Source: Actinomycetota bacterium
Lineage (GTDB): Bacteria; Actinomycetota; Acidimicrobiia; Acidimicrobiales; RAAP-2
Reading direction: 5' to 3'
DNA length: 64,000 nt
Assembly: GCA_009699875.1 (NCBI GenBank)
Contig: WLNI01000001.1
Span: 558,001 to 622,000, forward strand
In this document: one piece after another, positions 8,767-17,534 of the stretch
How the letters are laid out: each line of letters opens with the position of its first letter
How positions within the stretch are numbered: the first letter of the stretch is position 1
Notes under the pieces: model-generated
Seen by the model: only the letters and a program-made list of their open reading frames with translations
Databases searched by the model: none
What the model was told of the DNA's origin: nothing
Position numbers and translations under genes: made by a program

Positions 8767-8939
8767 GTCATACCCCCCCCCTCATCTGTGGTGCGACCCC
8801 AGACAGGCTGCACCCCCCCTTGTAGTGAGAAGATAGCAGCGCGCTCCTTGAGACGCTTGGTTTTGAGACCGACTGCGTGAAAGGTTCGAATTCTGGCCAC
8901 CCTGTCAACATGGAGGGCTCTAAGCGATAGCCTTCTGCG

Positions 8940-10610
8940 GTGCCCGATTCCTTAACCATCGATCAGTTCAACCTTGGCAAAGTTTTCGAAGCCATTGCCG
9001 AGACGGTCCCTGATAGAGACTTCATTGTCATTGGAAACAAACGCTTTACGTACGCCGAGACGGCTGAACGCTCTCGACGCCTGGCCTCATATCTGGCGTC
9101 GCATGGACTTGGAACACATAAGGAACGACGTGATCTTCAAGGTCACGAATCCGGTCAAGACCATGTCGCGCTCGCCCTCTACAACGGCTCCGAGTACCTC
9201 GAAGGAATGATTGGCTCGTATCTCGCTCGATGCGCGCCTTTCAACGTCAACTATCGCTACGTGGGGACCGAACTTCAGTACCTCTTGGACGATGCCAGGA
9301 CCTCAGCAATCATTTTCCACTCCTCATTAGCACCCGTTCTCAAAGAAGTGTTGAAGGGTCTAGCCCAGTCACCAAAAGTTCTCTTGCAAGTTTCAGATGA
9401 CTCTGGCGAACCACTTCTCGAGGGCGCCGTTGACTATGAAGAAGCCTTAGCAAGTTCTGATCCGAATGGACCTGAGGTCTCCCCCGACCCTGACGATCTT
9501 TACGTTCTCTATACGGGTGGTACGACAGGAATGCCCAAGGGAGTCTTGTGGCGCCAGCACGACATTTTCATGGCAGCGATGGGTGGTCGCAAAATTGGTA
9601 CTTGGGAGATCGTGCCTTCCTATGACGCACTCCGAGAGGGTGCGCTCAATGGCATGCCCATCAAGATATTGATGCTTCCTCCGTTGATGCATGGAGCGGC
9701 ACAGTGGGCCAGCTTCATCATGGTGTGCGAGGGTGCCACGTTGGTGATGGCAGCAAATCCCCGGACTCTTGATCCTGTTGACGTCTGGAAGACCGTCGAG
9801 CGAGAAGGCGTCAACACATTCACCGTTGTCGGCGATGCCACTGTTCGTCCACTTCTTGACGAACTCGACCGAGGCTCCTATGACACCTCCAGCCTCTTTG
9901 TCATTGGCAACGGCGGGGCTCCTCTCACTGCAGCAGTTCGTGCATTGATCGGCGAGCGCCTACCAAACGTCTTGATTTCGGATTCTGCGGGGTCGTCAGA
10001 GACCGGGGCCCAAATGTCAACGAGTTCTGCCAGCAACGAAGCGGCCGGTTCCTTCCAGCCAGGGCCTGGAACCACTGTCGTCAATGAAGAAATGAACGCC
10101 CTCTTGGAACCCGGGCACGAAGGCAATGGATGGTTGGCTCAAGGGGGCTGGGTTCCGTTGGGCTACTTCGGAGACGAAGCAAAATCGCTCAAAACCTTCC
10201 CGATCATCGAAGGACAGCGATTCAGTATCCCCGGAGACCGCGCGCGACTCTTGGCCGATGGCGTGATTGATCTCTTAGGGAGAGACTCTGTCACGATCAA
10301 TTCTGGTGGTGAAAAGATTTTTGCCGAAGAAGTCGAAGGGGCGATCGCTGGCCACCCCAGCGTCGTCGATGTGGTCGTGACGGGTCGAGCTTCTGAGAGG
10401 TGGGGACAAGAAGTAGTGGCGGTCGTCCAGATTGGCCCTGAGGCTGAGCAAGATGCTGACGGAATTGTTGAGTTCGCCTCATCCACCATCGCTCGCTACA
10501 AACTCCCCAAAGATGTCATCTTCGTTGAGACCCTTCAGCGTTCCCCTTCTGGAAAAGCCGATTACCGATGGGCGAAAAGTATCGCTGAGGGCACGACCAC
10601 AGAATCATGA
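8940..10610 (+). CDS. Acyl-CoA synthetase (AMP-forming, FadD-type)
   Basis: A 556-residue ANL-superfamily ligase that adenylates a carboxylic acid and transfers it to CoA. The P-loop YTGGTTGMPKG is at about 191-201. The A5-like acceptor motif (SDSAGSSETG) and the hinge GDRARLLADGVIDLLGRD follow. The catalytic C-terminal lysine is in SPSGKADYRWAK. The sequence style, including FNVNYRYVGTELQYLL, resembles mycobacterial FadD19-like enzymes for steroid side-chain or branched acids; this is a family impression only. It starts at GTG 8940 and is translationally coupled (ATGA overlap) to the Coq4-like gene. Confidence 0.9.
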   Translation: MPDSLTIDQFNLGKVFEAIAETVPDRDFIVIGNKRFTYAETAERSRRLASYLASHGLGTHKERRDLQGHESGQDHVALALYNGSEYLEGMIGSYLARCAPFNVNYRYVGTELQYLLDDARTSAIIFHSSLAPVLKEVLKGLAQSPKVLLQVSDDSGEPLLEGAVDYEEALASSDPNGPEVSPDPDDLYVLYTGGTTGMPKGVLWRQHDIFMAAMGGRKIGTWEIVPSYDALREGALNGMPIKILMLPPLMHGAAQWASFIMVCEGATLVMAANPRTLDPVDVWKTVEREGVNTFTVVGDATVRPLLDELDRGSYDTSSLFVIGNGGAPLTAAVRALIGERLPNVLISDSAGSSETGAQMSTSSASNEAAGSFQPGPGTTVVNEEMNALLEPGHEGNGWLAQGGWVPLGYFGDEAKSLKTFPIIEGQRFSIPGDRARLLADGVIDLLGRDSVTINSGGEKIFAEEVEGAIAGHPSVVDVVVTGRASERWGQEVVAVVQIGPEAEQDADGIVEFASSTIARYKLPKDVIFVETLQRSPSGKADYRWAKSIAEGTTTES

Positions 10611-11497
10611 CCGCAGCAGAGGCCATCCTTCAAGGCTGCCTCGGAGCTTCTCACGTCGGGAGCGGTCCAACCGATGAGCAATTCAATATTCTCCAGAGCC
10701 TTTCGCACGGTTACTTCGGCCTTGATCTGGATATCAGATCTCTTTCTCCGATCGGTGCAGCGGAGTTAGCGCGAAACGTCGACGAGCAAGATCGGCATCG
10801 GGTCGTCGACTTTCTCATCGTCCTTGAGTTCTGCCGCCACCCCGCTGACACTGGTCAAGCGGACCTTGTTGAGGAGTACGTCGACGCGTTGGGAATCGAT
10901 GAACCATTCCTTCTTGTCGCTCGCGACGCTCTTACAGCAGAGCATGCCAAGGTCATGGAGGACTGGAGTCGTTTTAGCGAAGCACCTACTCTTGAGCCAG
11001 GACTTGCGACAGAAGATCCCGCCCTCGCTGAACAACTCCGTTCGCTTCAGTACTGCCCTCCTGAAAGTTTGGGTCGCGCATTCTTCGACTACTACGAGGC
11101 CTGGGGGCTCAAACTCCCTGGAGAGCCAGGTGGTGGATCAGCAGACCTCGTTGCTCATGATTTCACTCATGTTCTTGCCGGCTATGTTCCTACTCCGGTC
11201 GAGGAAATCTCATTGCAAGCAATGCTGGTCAGTGCAACAGATTTTGAACATCACTTCTCAGGCCTCATTGCGTCCCTGTCTCTTTTTGAAACAGCATCAT
11301 TTGACATTCTTGATCTCACCCCTCAAAGTGAAACACTCAATAGAACGGGTGCCACTGATATTTTCGCCGAGGCATTTCGCCGAGGCCAGGAATGTGGTGG
11401 TGACTTTTCAACTATTGATCATCTCGCGAGAGTCAGCGAATCACTCGAAGACATCCGACGTGATTTAAGAATTCCTTCGCGAAGCGCTTCCCTCTAG
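10607..11497 (+). CDS. Coq4-like protein with extra N-terminal helical domain
   Basis: A 296-residue protein coupled to the acyl-CoA ligase gene (4-bp overlap). The C-terminal half has SLGRAFFDYYEAWGLKLPG (about 154-171), then HDFTHVLAGYVPTPVEE, which exactly fits the HDxxHx11E zinc motif of Coq4 (His184, Asp185, His188, Glu200). Coq4 organises ubiquinone biosynthesis in mitochondria and some bacteria. The N-terminal half (about 20-120) is acidic and helical and might be TerB-like. Actinobacteria normally use menaquinone, so ubiquinone synthesis is not assumed. A lipid-binding or ligase-partner role is a guess. Confidence 0.6.
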   Translation: MTAAEAILQGCLGASHVGSGPTDEQFNILQSLSHGYFGLDLDIRSLSPIGAAELARNVDEQDRHRVVDFLIVLEFCRHPADTGQADLVEEYVDALGIDEPFLLVARDALTAEHAKVMEDWSRFSEAPTLEPGLATEDPALAEQLRSLQYCPPESLGRAFFDYYEAWGLKLPGEPGGGSADLVAHDFTHVLAGYVPTPVEEISLQAMLVSATDFEHHFSGLIASLSLFETASFDILDLTPQSETLNRTGATDIFAEAFRRGQECGGDFSTIDHLARVSESLEDIRRDLRIPSRSASL

Positions 11498-11517
11498 GGG
11501 TCCAGCGAACGAAGTTG

Positions 11518-12432
11518 TTATTTCTTAATCGATTTAAACTTCGAAACAATCAATCGCGCTTCGAGGTTGTAGCCAGTGGTTTTGGCGTGGATGTCACCCT
11601 TTGAACAGAACCACGTTAAGGCACACACGCTCGCCACTGGTGCTGGGATTTCCCCGTACTTCTTCACATTGACCACATTGGTAAGTGGTGTGTACGCCCC
11701 AGTTGCAGCAGTCATGTCAACAAAAAGTCCACCAGCCTGCGCATACGATTCGCTCAGTGCTGGGTTGATCAACGACTGGAATGCCACCACCGAAAGTTGC
11801 GCCAGGCTCATTCGGGCCGGGGTCGTTGGCTGAGTTGGATACACGTAGGTTCCAAGAATGACGTCAGGATACGTCAGGCCAATGATCGGCGTCTTAGAGC
11901 CTGCTGCAGCTCGAAGATCATTGGCGATCGTCGTCACGTTCTTCTTGACATTGGTGGTTGCCGTGCCGACACATGAGATTGGATCAGGGTCTTTTGCGCA
12001 CGAGGTCACGTCGTTCCCAGCGATGGAAACGGTAATCAGTCCAATGTGGCCTTTGTTCTTTGTGATGAAAGCGTCAGCAGCAGCAATTTGAGTTGTCGTT
12101 GGATACGCAACTGCCCCAGCGGTGTGTTTCATTACTGAAGGACAGCCAATGGTATTGAGGACTGAATCAGTTGTCGCTCCTCCACACCCAAAGTTCTTGA
12201 GGGTCATCTTGATATTTTTTGCCACTGGGACTGTGTAGCCAGGGGTTGAACCAAGGCCTGGCTGATACCCAACAGAGTAGGAATCCCCGAGTGAGACATA
12301 GTACGTCGGTGAGGATTTTGCACTTGCGCTATGAGGTAGGACGACAATCATTCCCGCCACCAGCATGAATGCGACGATTATTGCCCGAGGGTTTGTGACA
12401 AGCCTCCGAAAATTCATTCCCACTTCGTTCAT
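11518..12432 (-). CDS. Secreted SGNH/GDSL-family hydrolase
   Basis: A 304-residue exported esterase or lipase. An N-terminal signal peptide (basic MNFRR, hydrophobic AIIVAFMLVAGMIVVL) ends in a signal-peptidase-like ASA-K at about 38. Block I YVSLGDSYSVGY carries the nucleophile Ser51. Block III is IAGNDVTSC and block V GDIHAKTTGYN supplies the Asp/His pair near the C-terminus. Six or more cysteines in the mature part suggest disulfides outside the cell, as in actinomycete SGNH lipases. It converges on the Coq4-like gene across 20 bp. An alternative start (MNFRR, five codons in) keeps the signal intact. Confidence 0.88.
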   Translation of the reverse strand: MNEVGMNFRRLVTNPRAIIVAFMLVAGMIVVLPHSASAKSSPTYYVSLGDSYSVGYQPGLGSTPGYTVPVAKNIKMTLKNFGCGGATTDSVLNTIGCPSVMKHTAGAVAYPTTTQIAAADAFITKNKGHIGLITVSIAGNDVTSCAKDPDPISCVGTATTNVKKNVTTIANDLRAAAGSKTPIIGLTYPDVILGTYVYPTQPTTPARMSLAQLSVVAFQSLINPALSESYAQAGGLFVDMTAATGAYTPLTNVVNVKKYGEIPAPVASVCALTWFCSKGDIHAKTTGYNLEARLIVSKFKSIKK

Positions 12433-12586
12433 CGTTTCCTCTCAGCAAACTGACATGTGTGACAGAACCGCGATGCTTCTGTGATGCATCGTCTTCCCAG
12501 CATAGTGATACCAAAGCCTACGATCAGGTCAGGCCAGCGGGAACGAAGAGGTCTCAACCACCGAAGAAACGACTAACGATGAGAGA

Positions 12587-12662
12587 TGGTGGAGATGATG
12601 GGATTCGAACCCACTGCCTCTACATTGCGAACGTAGCGCTCTACCAATTGAGCTACACCCCC
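12587..12662 (-). tRNA. tRNA-Ala(CGC)
   Basis: Minus-strand cloverleaf with 5' acceptor GGGGGTG pairing CATCTCC, including the alanine identity pair G3·U70. The D-arm is AGCTCAATTGGTAGAGC, the anticodon stem-loop CTACG-TTCGCAA-TGTAG reads CGC, and the T-arm contains GGTTCGAATCC. The discriminator is A73 and the CCA is encoded (ACCA, plus-strand TGGT at 12587-12590). It lies between the SGNH hydrolase promoter region and the SepX-like gene. Confidence 0.96.
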
Positions 12663-12701
12663 GTCAAGATCAAAGTGTACCTTGCCCAGGGTGGTGAATT
12701 T

Positions 12702-13520
12702 TCAGCGTGCGGCTGCGCGCTGGGGTTCTTCCCACCAGTCATCACCATCAAGATCATCATCGAAGTAGAGGTCTTCCGAGCCACGAGAGCTCGCAACCCG
12801 ATGACGGCCATCATCTTCCTCGAATCGGTCGTCTTCGAGATGGGCGACCCCATGGGCAACATGGCGGTCATAGCCTTTTTCACCGATAAAGCCGTTGGTC
12901 GCCGCATAGGCCATCAGGCCCACATACCCCACTAAAGCGATGATCGCCAAAATGGTCACGTAGAAGAAGACGGAGACGATGAATCCGATAATCGCGCTTA
13001 GCAAGACTGCTGCGATGAGAGAGAAAAGGATGTTGCGTCGTCGCAGCGCCGCCTCACGTCGACTCAGCGAAGTTGATGGACCTGATGCACCGTACGAGAT
13101 GCGATCGTCATCACCAAGGTAACTGTCATTGGCGTACTCATCGTCCTCGTAGTGTTCGCTTTCGTACGCACCGCGACGATCACCCATTTGGGTGCTGCGA
13201 TCTTCTTCGTAATAATCCTCATATTGTTGGCGCATTTTATTTTCTCCCCCCTGGCTTATTGGGCCAAGTAAGACGAGTCGTGGTTGGGCAATTGTCGGTG
13301 GATTTTGTGGCACCGCGATTTGCGGCGGGGGCAACGGGTTTTCGCCTCCACTAAGGCGATACGCGGGCTCCACCACTTTCGGTCCAGAGCGCTCAAGCAA
13401 GTTGAGCGATTTATGGAACGACATGATGGATCGGTCACTGTCTGAGTTCCGAATCTTGCGATAGATACTCGGTCCAAGAACCACTCCCCACAACACGACA
13501 AGAAGAAGAACGATGATCAT
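12702..13520 (-). CDS. SepX/GlpR-like membrane protein
   Basis: A 272-residue protein. An N-terminal membrane anchor (IIVLLLVVLWGVVLGPSIY) is followed by a short basic stretch and the segment DRSIMSFHKSLNLLER. Then comes a Pro/Gln-rich linker, an acidic low-complexity region (about 97-145), two adjacent transmembrane helices (about 160-205) and an acidic tail. This layout resembles actinobacterial GlpR (mycobacteria) and the Streptomyces cell-division protein SepX; equivalence is inferred from architecture. An internal ATG at 13235 sits eight bases after GGGGGGAG and could give a 177-aa form without the anchor. Confidence 0.55.
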   Translation of the reverse strand: MIIVLLLVVLWGVVLGPSIYRKIRNSDSDRSIMSFHKSLNLLERSGPKVVEPAYRLSGGENPLPPPQIAVPQNPPTIAQPRLVLLGPISQGGENKMRQQYEDYYEEDRSTQMGDRRGAYESEHYEDDEYANDSYLGDDDRISYGASGPSTSLSRREAALRRRNILFSLIAAVLLSAIIGFIVSVFFYVTILAIIALVGYVGLMAYAATNGFIGEKGYDRHVAHGVAHLEDDRFEEDDGRHRVASSRGSEDLYFDDDLDGDDWWEEPQRAAAR

Positions 13521-13610
13521 CGATTCCGCGCCCTGCCTTTCCGTTTTTCCCTGCTTTAACGGTACAGAACCCCTCGCGCGTGGTGGTGGATGATGGTCGA
13601 TTTTCTCCGC

Positions 13611-14399
13611 TTAGGTTTTCCCTCGCGCGCTATAGCGCCCATCTCGGTCGCGCTGGAGTGAAATTTCAATCCCAAAAGTGGTCGAAATTCCCTTGGATGT
13701 CATTACCTCTTCGAGCGGACCACTCGCCACAAGGGCTCCTTCTCTCAGGAGCGCCCCATGGGTCATGAACGGCGGGATCTCTTCCACGTGGTGGGTCACG
13801 AGAACCGCCCCTTCTGGCTTTGGGGCAGCCATCACGGCGCCGAGGCGCTCGAGGAGGCGCTCTCGGGCTCCCATATCTAAGCCCGCAGCCGGCTCGTCGA
13901 GACACAAAAGTTCAGGATTACTCATCAAAACTCGGGCTAATAAAACATGGGTGCGTTCCCCGTCAGAGATAATCCCAAGTGATTTTTTACTTAGCTGACC
14001 CACCCCAAGTTCTGCAAGAAGGTGGTCAGCTCGAACATGATCAGCATCGTCGTACTCACGCCACCATGGCTCAAGCGCGCCATCGACTCCTGTGAGTACC
14101 ACGTCATGAACACTCAATGCTGGTCGAAGCTGTCGCGCTAACGAAGAACTAAAAAAGCCAAGTGATGCTCGGAGTGTTCGCAGATCTACTCTCCCAAGAC
14201 GATGGCCCAAGAGTTCTACCTCACCAGTCGTCGGCCACAATCGACCCGAGAGAATGGAGAGCAATGTTGACTTGCCAGACCCATTTGGACCAAGAAGCAC
14301 CCAACGTGATCCTGATTCAATCTCAAGTCGATCAAGCGATAACAAGACCTTCTCATCGCGAACGACACTGACGTTTCGAAGCCCAGCAACCCGTGTCAC
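13611..14399 (-). CDS. Orphan ABC transporter ATP-binding protein
   Basis: A 262-residue nucleotide-binding subunit. Walker A is GPNGSGKST (about 37-45), Walker B LLCLDEPAAGLD, and the switch His is in VTHHVEEIP. The signature reads ISDGERT, a weak version of LSGGQ. No membrane subunit is adjacent. Its closest relatives by appearance are YlmA/ModF-like single ATPases, which may serve unlinked permeases or act without one. It is 45 bp downstream of cysH on the same strand, so co-transcription is possible, but no sulfur role can be read from it. Confidence 0.82.
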   Translation of the reverse strand: MTRVAGLRNVSVVRDEKVLLSLDRLEIESGSRWVLLGPNGSGKSTLLSILSGRLWPTTGEVELLGHRLGRVDLRTLRASLGFFSSSLARQLRPALSVHDVVLTGVDGALEPWWREYDDADHVRADHLLAELGVGQLSKKSLGIISDGERTHVLLARVLMSNPELLCLDEPAAGLDMGARERLLERLGAVMAAPKPEGAVLVTHHVEEIPPFMTHGALLREGALVASGPLEEVMTSKGISTTFGIEISLQRDRDGRYSARGKT

Positions 14400-14444
14400 T
14401 GGACTAGTCGCGGCGAATAATCGCTCGTGGCCACTGAAACCTGG

Positions 14445-15125
14445 TCACTCGTGGAGCCCGCACTCAACTTTGTCACTGTCAAACCATCGCCCCGCCCGAG
14501 GATCTTCGCCCGGCTGCACTGGTCTCGTGGTCGAAGCACAGCCAATTGAAAGATATCCCTGGGCAATCAGTGGGTGGGTCATCAGCGCATGATCTCTCTC
14601 AAAACTGGCCACATCATCGTCGCTCCATGTCGCTAGTGGATTGATCTTTACTAGCCCAAAACTCTCATCCCATGACACGATGGGCGCAGCCGCTCGCGTG
14701 GGGGCGTCGCAGCGCTTCACTGCAGTGAGCCATGCTTTCTTCCCCGCGACAGCCTTCTTGAGAGGTGCGACTTTTCGAACTGCGCAGCACCCCTCCGCTC
14801 CACAGGGAATTCCCACCGCATCAGCCCCTGGCTTTGTCGTCGTCAGATTCAAGTTGTATCGAGATACGACGTCTTCGACAAATGAAAGCGTCTCGGGAAA
14901 ATGGTCTTCGGTGTCAAGGAAGATGACTTCGATCTTTGGATGAATGGCCACTGCAAGATCAAGTAAGACAAGGTCTTGAAAAGAACACGCAAAGACCAAA
15001 TCATCGCCAAAGCGATCGTAGGCCCAGGAAATCACGGCACCCGGCGTTGCCGATTCAAATGATTCGGAAATGCCCTCGATCTCGAGCAAAAGGTCCTGGT
15101 GCTCTTGGGAATTCACTGCGGTCAT
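14445..15125 (-). CDS. cysH: Phosphoadenylyl/adenylyl-sulfate reductase with incomplete FeS motif
   Basis: Reduces (P)APS to sulfite in the cytoplasm; 226 residues. The catalytic C-terminal ECGLHE (Cys222) is present, as is the substrate loop with TRPVQPGEDPRAGRW. The [4Fe-4S] APS reductases have CC…CxxC; here Cys113-Cys114 (EGCCAVRK) and Cys196 (SIGCASTT) remain, but the fourth position, Thr199, is not Cys. Thioredoxin-dependent PAPS reductases lack all four, so this is intermediate. It is divergent from cysDN across a 181-bp shared upstream region. No cysC was seen nearby, which favours APS as substrate by inference. Confidence 0.9.
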   Translation of the reverse strand: MTAVNSQEHQDLLLEIEGISESFESATPGAVISWAYDRFGDDLVFACSFQDLVLLDLAVAIHPKIEVIFLDTEDHFPETLSFVEDVVSRYNLNLTTTKPGADAVGIPCGAEGCCAVRKVAPLKKAVAGKKAWLTAVKRCDAPTRAAAPIVSWDESFGLVKINPLATWSDDDVASFERDHALMTHPLIAQGYLSIGCASTTRPVQPGEDPRAGRWFDSDKVECGLHE

Positions 15126-15306
15126 GCCTTACACTCCTCGATGTGGCCTGAGATCTGCTCTGTTCAGCGTATTTCTCACTTTGTGTTCTCTGAGGTACGA
15201 TAATTGACCTCGGAGGTCGGGAATTCCCAACCCCCGAATCCTAAACCTCAGTCCACCTCAAGCACCTCCTCTTCCAAGGAGAGGGATCTCCAAAGAAGGT
15301 TTCTAG

Positions 15307-16227
15307 ATGTCCCCCCAGAAAATGATAAATCAGCCGATTGATCATCTTGACCTGCTTGAGTCCCATGCCATCTTCATCCTTCGCGAAGTTGTTGCTGAGT
15401 GTGAGCGACCAGTACTCCTCTTTAGTGGAGGCAAGGATTCCGCAGTCCTCTTGCATCTTGCGGTCAAAGCATTCGAACCGAGTGGCCTTCCCTTCCCTAT
15501 CCTCCACATTGATACTGGCCACAACTTCCCAGAGGTCATTGAGTTCCGTGACGAGTTCGTCAAAGCTGCTGGCGGACAGCTCTACGTGGCGAGCGTCCAA
15601 GAAAGCATCGATCAAGGACGAGTCGTTGACCCTGGCCATGGCGAGTCACGGAATCGACTCCAGACAGTGACTTTGCTTGACGCTATAACCAAGCACCGAT
15701 TTGACGCTGCCTTTGGTGGAGCTCGACGAGACGAAGACAAGGCTCGAGCCAAAGAACGCGTGCTCTCGTTCCGAGATGCGTTTGGACAGTGGGACCCCCG
15801 ACGCCAACGCCCAGAGCTGTGGCATCTCTACCAAGGTCACGTCACACCAGGCGAACATCTCCGGGCATTCCCGCTCTCGGATTGGACCGAGCTCGATATA
15901 TGGCGATACATAGAACGTAAAAAAATTGATCTTCCTTCCATCTACTTTGCCCACGAACGCGAAGTCATCGAGAGAGACGGCATGTTGCTGAGTGTGAATG
16001 AATGGATTCACCCTCGAGGAAATGAAACTCATCACAGCCAGATGGTCCGCTACCGAACGGTGGGAGACGTGACGTGCACCGGGGCGATTGCTTCGGAGGC
16101 CACCACTATCGATGAGGTCATTGATGAGGTCATCACCTCGACCGTTTCTGAGCGAGGAGCCACTCGAGCAGACGATCGATTCTCCGAAACATCGATGGAA
16201 GACAGAAAACGCGAAGGGTACTTCTAG
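15307..16227 (+). CDS. cysD: Sulfate adenylyltransferase subunit 2
   Basis: Forms APS from sulfate and ATP with the GTPase CysN. The 306-residue PP-loop protein carries LFSGGKDSAVLLHLA near residues 38-52, then IDTGHNFPEVIEFRD, GGARRDEDKARAKER and SDWTELDIWRYI, all hallmarks of CysD. The C-terminal RAxxDRFSETSMEDRKREGYF is the conserved ATP-sulfurylase tail. AAGAAGG lies nine bases before the ATG. A small GGAGA-GGGA-TCTCC hairpin (15278-15291) precedes that Shine-Dalgarno. It is followed after 4 bp by cysN. Confidence 0.96.
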   Translation: MSPQKMINQPIDHLDLLESHAIFILREVVAECERPVLLFSGGKDSAVLLHLAVKAFEPSGLPFPILHIDTGHNFPEVIEFRDEFVKAAGGQLYVASVQESIDQGRVVDPGHGESRNRLQTVTLLDAITKHRFDAAFGGARRDEDKARAKERVLSFRDAFGQWDPRRQRPELWHLYQGHVTPGEHLRAFPLSDWTELDIWRYIERKKIDLPSIYFAHEREVIERDGMLLSVNEWIHPRGNETHHSQMVRYRTVGDVTCTGAIASEATTIDEVIDEVITSTVSERGATRADDRFSETSMEDRKREGYF

Positions 16228-16231
16228 AGCA

Positions 16232-17524
16232 ATGGATGCAACGCTTGAAGCAGCACCAATTGTCGATCTTCTTCGCTTTGCGACGATTGGCTCAGTCGAT
16301 GACGGAAAGTCAACACTGATCGGTCGACTCTTGGTTGACACTCGTCAACTGTTCCATGATCAAATCGAAGCCGTTGAACAAGCATCTCGTCGACGCGGTG
16401 TTGGCGACATCGACTTGGCATTTGTCACTGACGGACTTCGAGCTGAACGAGAACAGGGAATCACAATTGACGTTGCCTACAGGTACGCGTCAACACCTCA
16501 ACGTAAATTCATCATCGCTGACTGCCCGGGCCATATCCAATACACGGCAAATATGGCAACCGGTGCTTCGAATGCCGACGTGGCCCTTGTTGTTGTCGAT
16601 GCCACCGCAGGTCTCAAAGAACAGACCAAGCGTCACCTTTGTATCGCGGCTCTCCTTGGAGTTCGCCATCTCATTGTCTGTGCCAACAAGATGGACAAGG
16701 CTGATTGGGACCACGAAGCGTATGACCGCATCGTTGATGAAATGGAAGGTCTCCAGCACATTCTCGTAAGCAAATCAGTAACCGTGATTCCCATTTCAGC
16801 GCTTAATGGTGACAATGTTGTCGAACACTCTTCTGCGGCGCCTTTTTATTCTGGCCCGACGGTCTTAGAGGCCCTCGAGGCAATACCTTCAGGGGTTTGG
16901 GCGGGAACTCACCATGGGACCTCCTCCCTTGCCACTCGCCTACCAGTGCAGTGGATTCTGCGCCAGCCGGGAGGAGGGCGGATGTATGCAGGAATGGTTG
17001 ATGGCGCGCCCCTTCATGTCGGCGATGACATCGTGGTCCTTCCCGACGGACTCCACAGCACCGTGACAGAGATCATGACGCCCAATGGGCTCTGCGATTC
17101 CGCTGGAATCGGACTTTCAATTTCTGTTGGACTCGCCGATGATCTCGACGTTTCTCGAGGCGACATGATCGTTGGCGCAAATGACTTACCTGCAGTTTCT
17201 AATGAAATTGAAGCAACGGTTTGCTGGTTCGGGACGACTCGGCTCACTGCGGGAACTCGGTTTAGAGCGAAACACACCACTCGAACCACACCAGCAATTG
17301 TCAGTGCGGTCACTGCTCATCTCAACATTGATGATTTGACGTTGGTTCCAGCAGAGATGCTTGGAGAAAATGAGATTGGCACCATCACATTGACCTTCGC
17401 TACTCCGTTAGCCGTCGACGATTATCAGAGAAACCGAATCACTGGGAGCTTCATCTTGGTGGACGAAGCAACAAATATTACGGTGGCCGCAGGAATGGTT
17501 GGACCTCCGGGTCTTGAAAAATAA
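16232..17524 (+). CDS. cysN: Sulfate adenylyltransferase subunit 1 (GTPase)
   Basis: EF-Tu-like GTPase that drives APS formation by CysD. With the start at ATG 16232 the protein has 430 residues, normal for unfused CysN; the ORF track's 16088 start lies inside cysD and is wrong. G1 is GSVDDGKST (20-28), G2 the EQGITIDVAYRY segment, G3 DCPGH and G4 NKMD, followed by the β-barrel domains. No C-terminal APS-kinase (CysC) domain is present. It is 4 bp after cysD and surely cotranscribed. Confidence 0.95.
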   Translation: MDATLEAAPIVDLLRFATIGSVDDGKSTLIGRLLVDTRQLFHDQIEAVEQASRRRGVGDIDLAFVTDGLRAEREQGITIDVAYRYASTPQRKFIIADCPGHIQYTANMATGASNADVALVVVDATAGLKEQTKRHLCIAALLGVRHLIVCANKMDKADWDHEAYDRIVDEMEGLQHILVSKSVTVIPISALNGDNVVEHSSAAPFYSGPTVLEALEAIPSGVWAGTHHGTSSLATRLPVQWILRQPGGGRMYAGMVDGAPLHVGDDIVVLPDGLHSTVTEIMTPNGLCDSAGIGLSISVGLADDLDVSRGDMIVGANDLPAVSNEIEATVCWFGTTRLTAGTRFRAKHTTRTTPAIVSAVTAHLNIDDLTLVPAEMLGENEIGTITLTFATPLAVDDYQRNRITGSFILVDEATNITVAAGMVGPPGLEK

Positions 17525-17534
17525 ACTAGCGGCG

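Noticed and set aside
8940-10610. Possible frameshift in the acyl-CoA ligase around HKERRDLQGHESGQDH
   Set aside because: The segment is charged and looks odd, but flanking motifs stay in frame and total length is normal, so it is probably a loop insertion. Reads would be needed to exclude compensating errors.
15126-15306. SAM or cysteine riboswitch before cysD
   Set aside because: No SAM-I/II/IV conserved core is visible; only a short GGAGA/TCTCC hairpin and a GACCT/AGGTC repeat, too small for an aptamer.
16088-16231. N-terminal 48 residues of the long cysN ORF
   Set aside because: They lie entirely inside cysD in another frame; the CysN family start matches ATG 16232.
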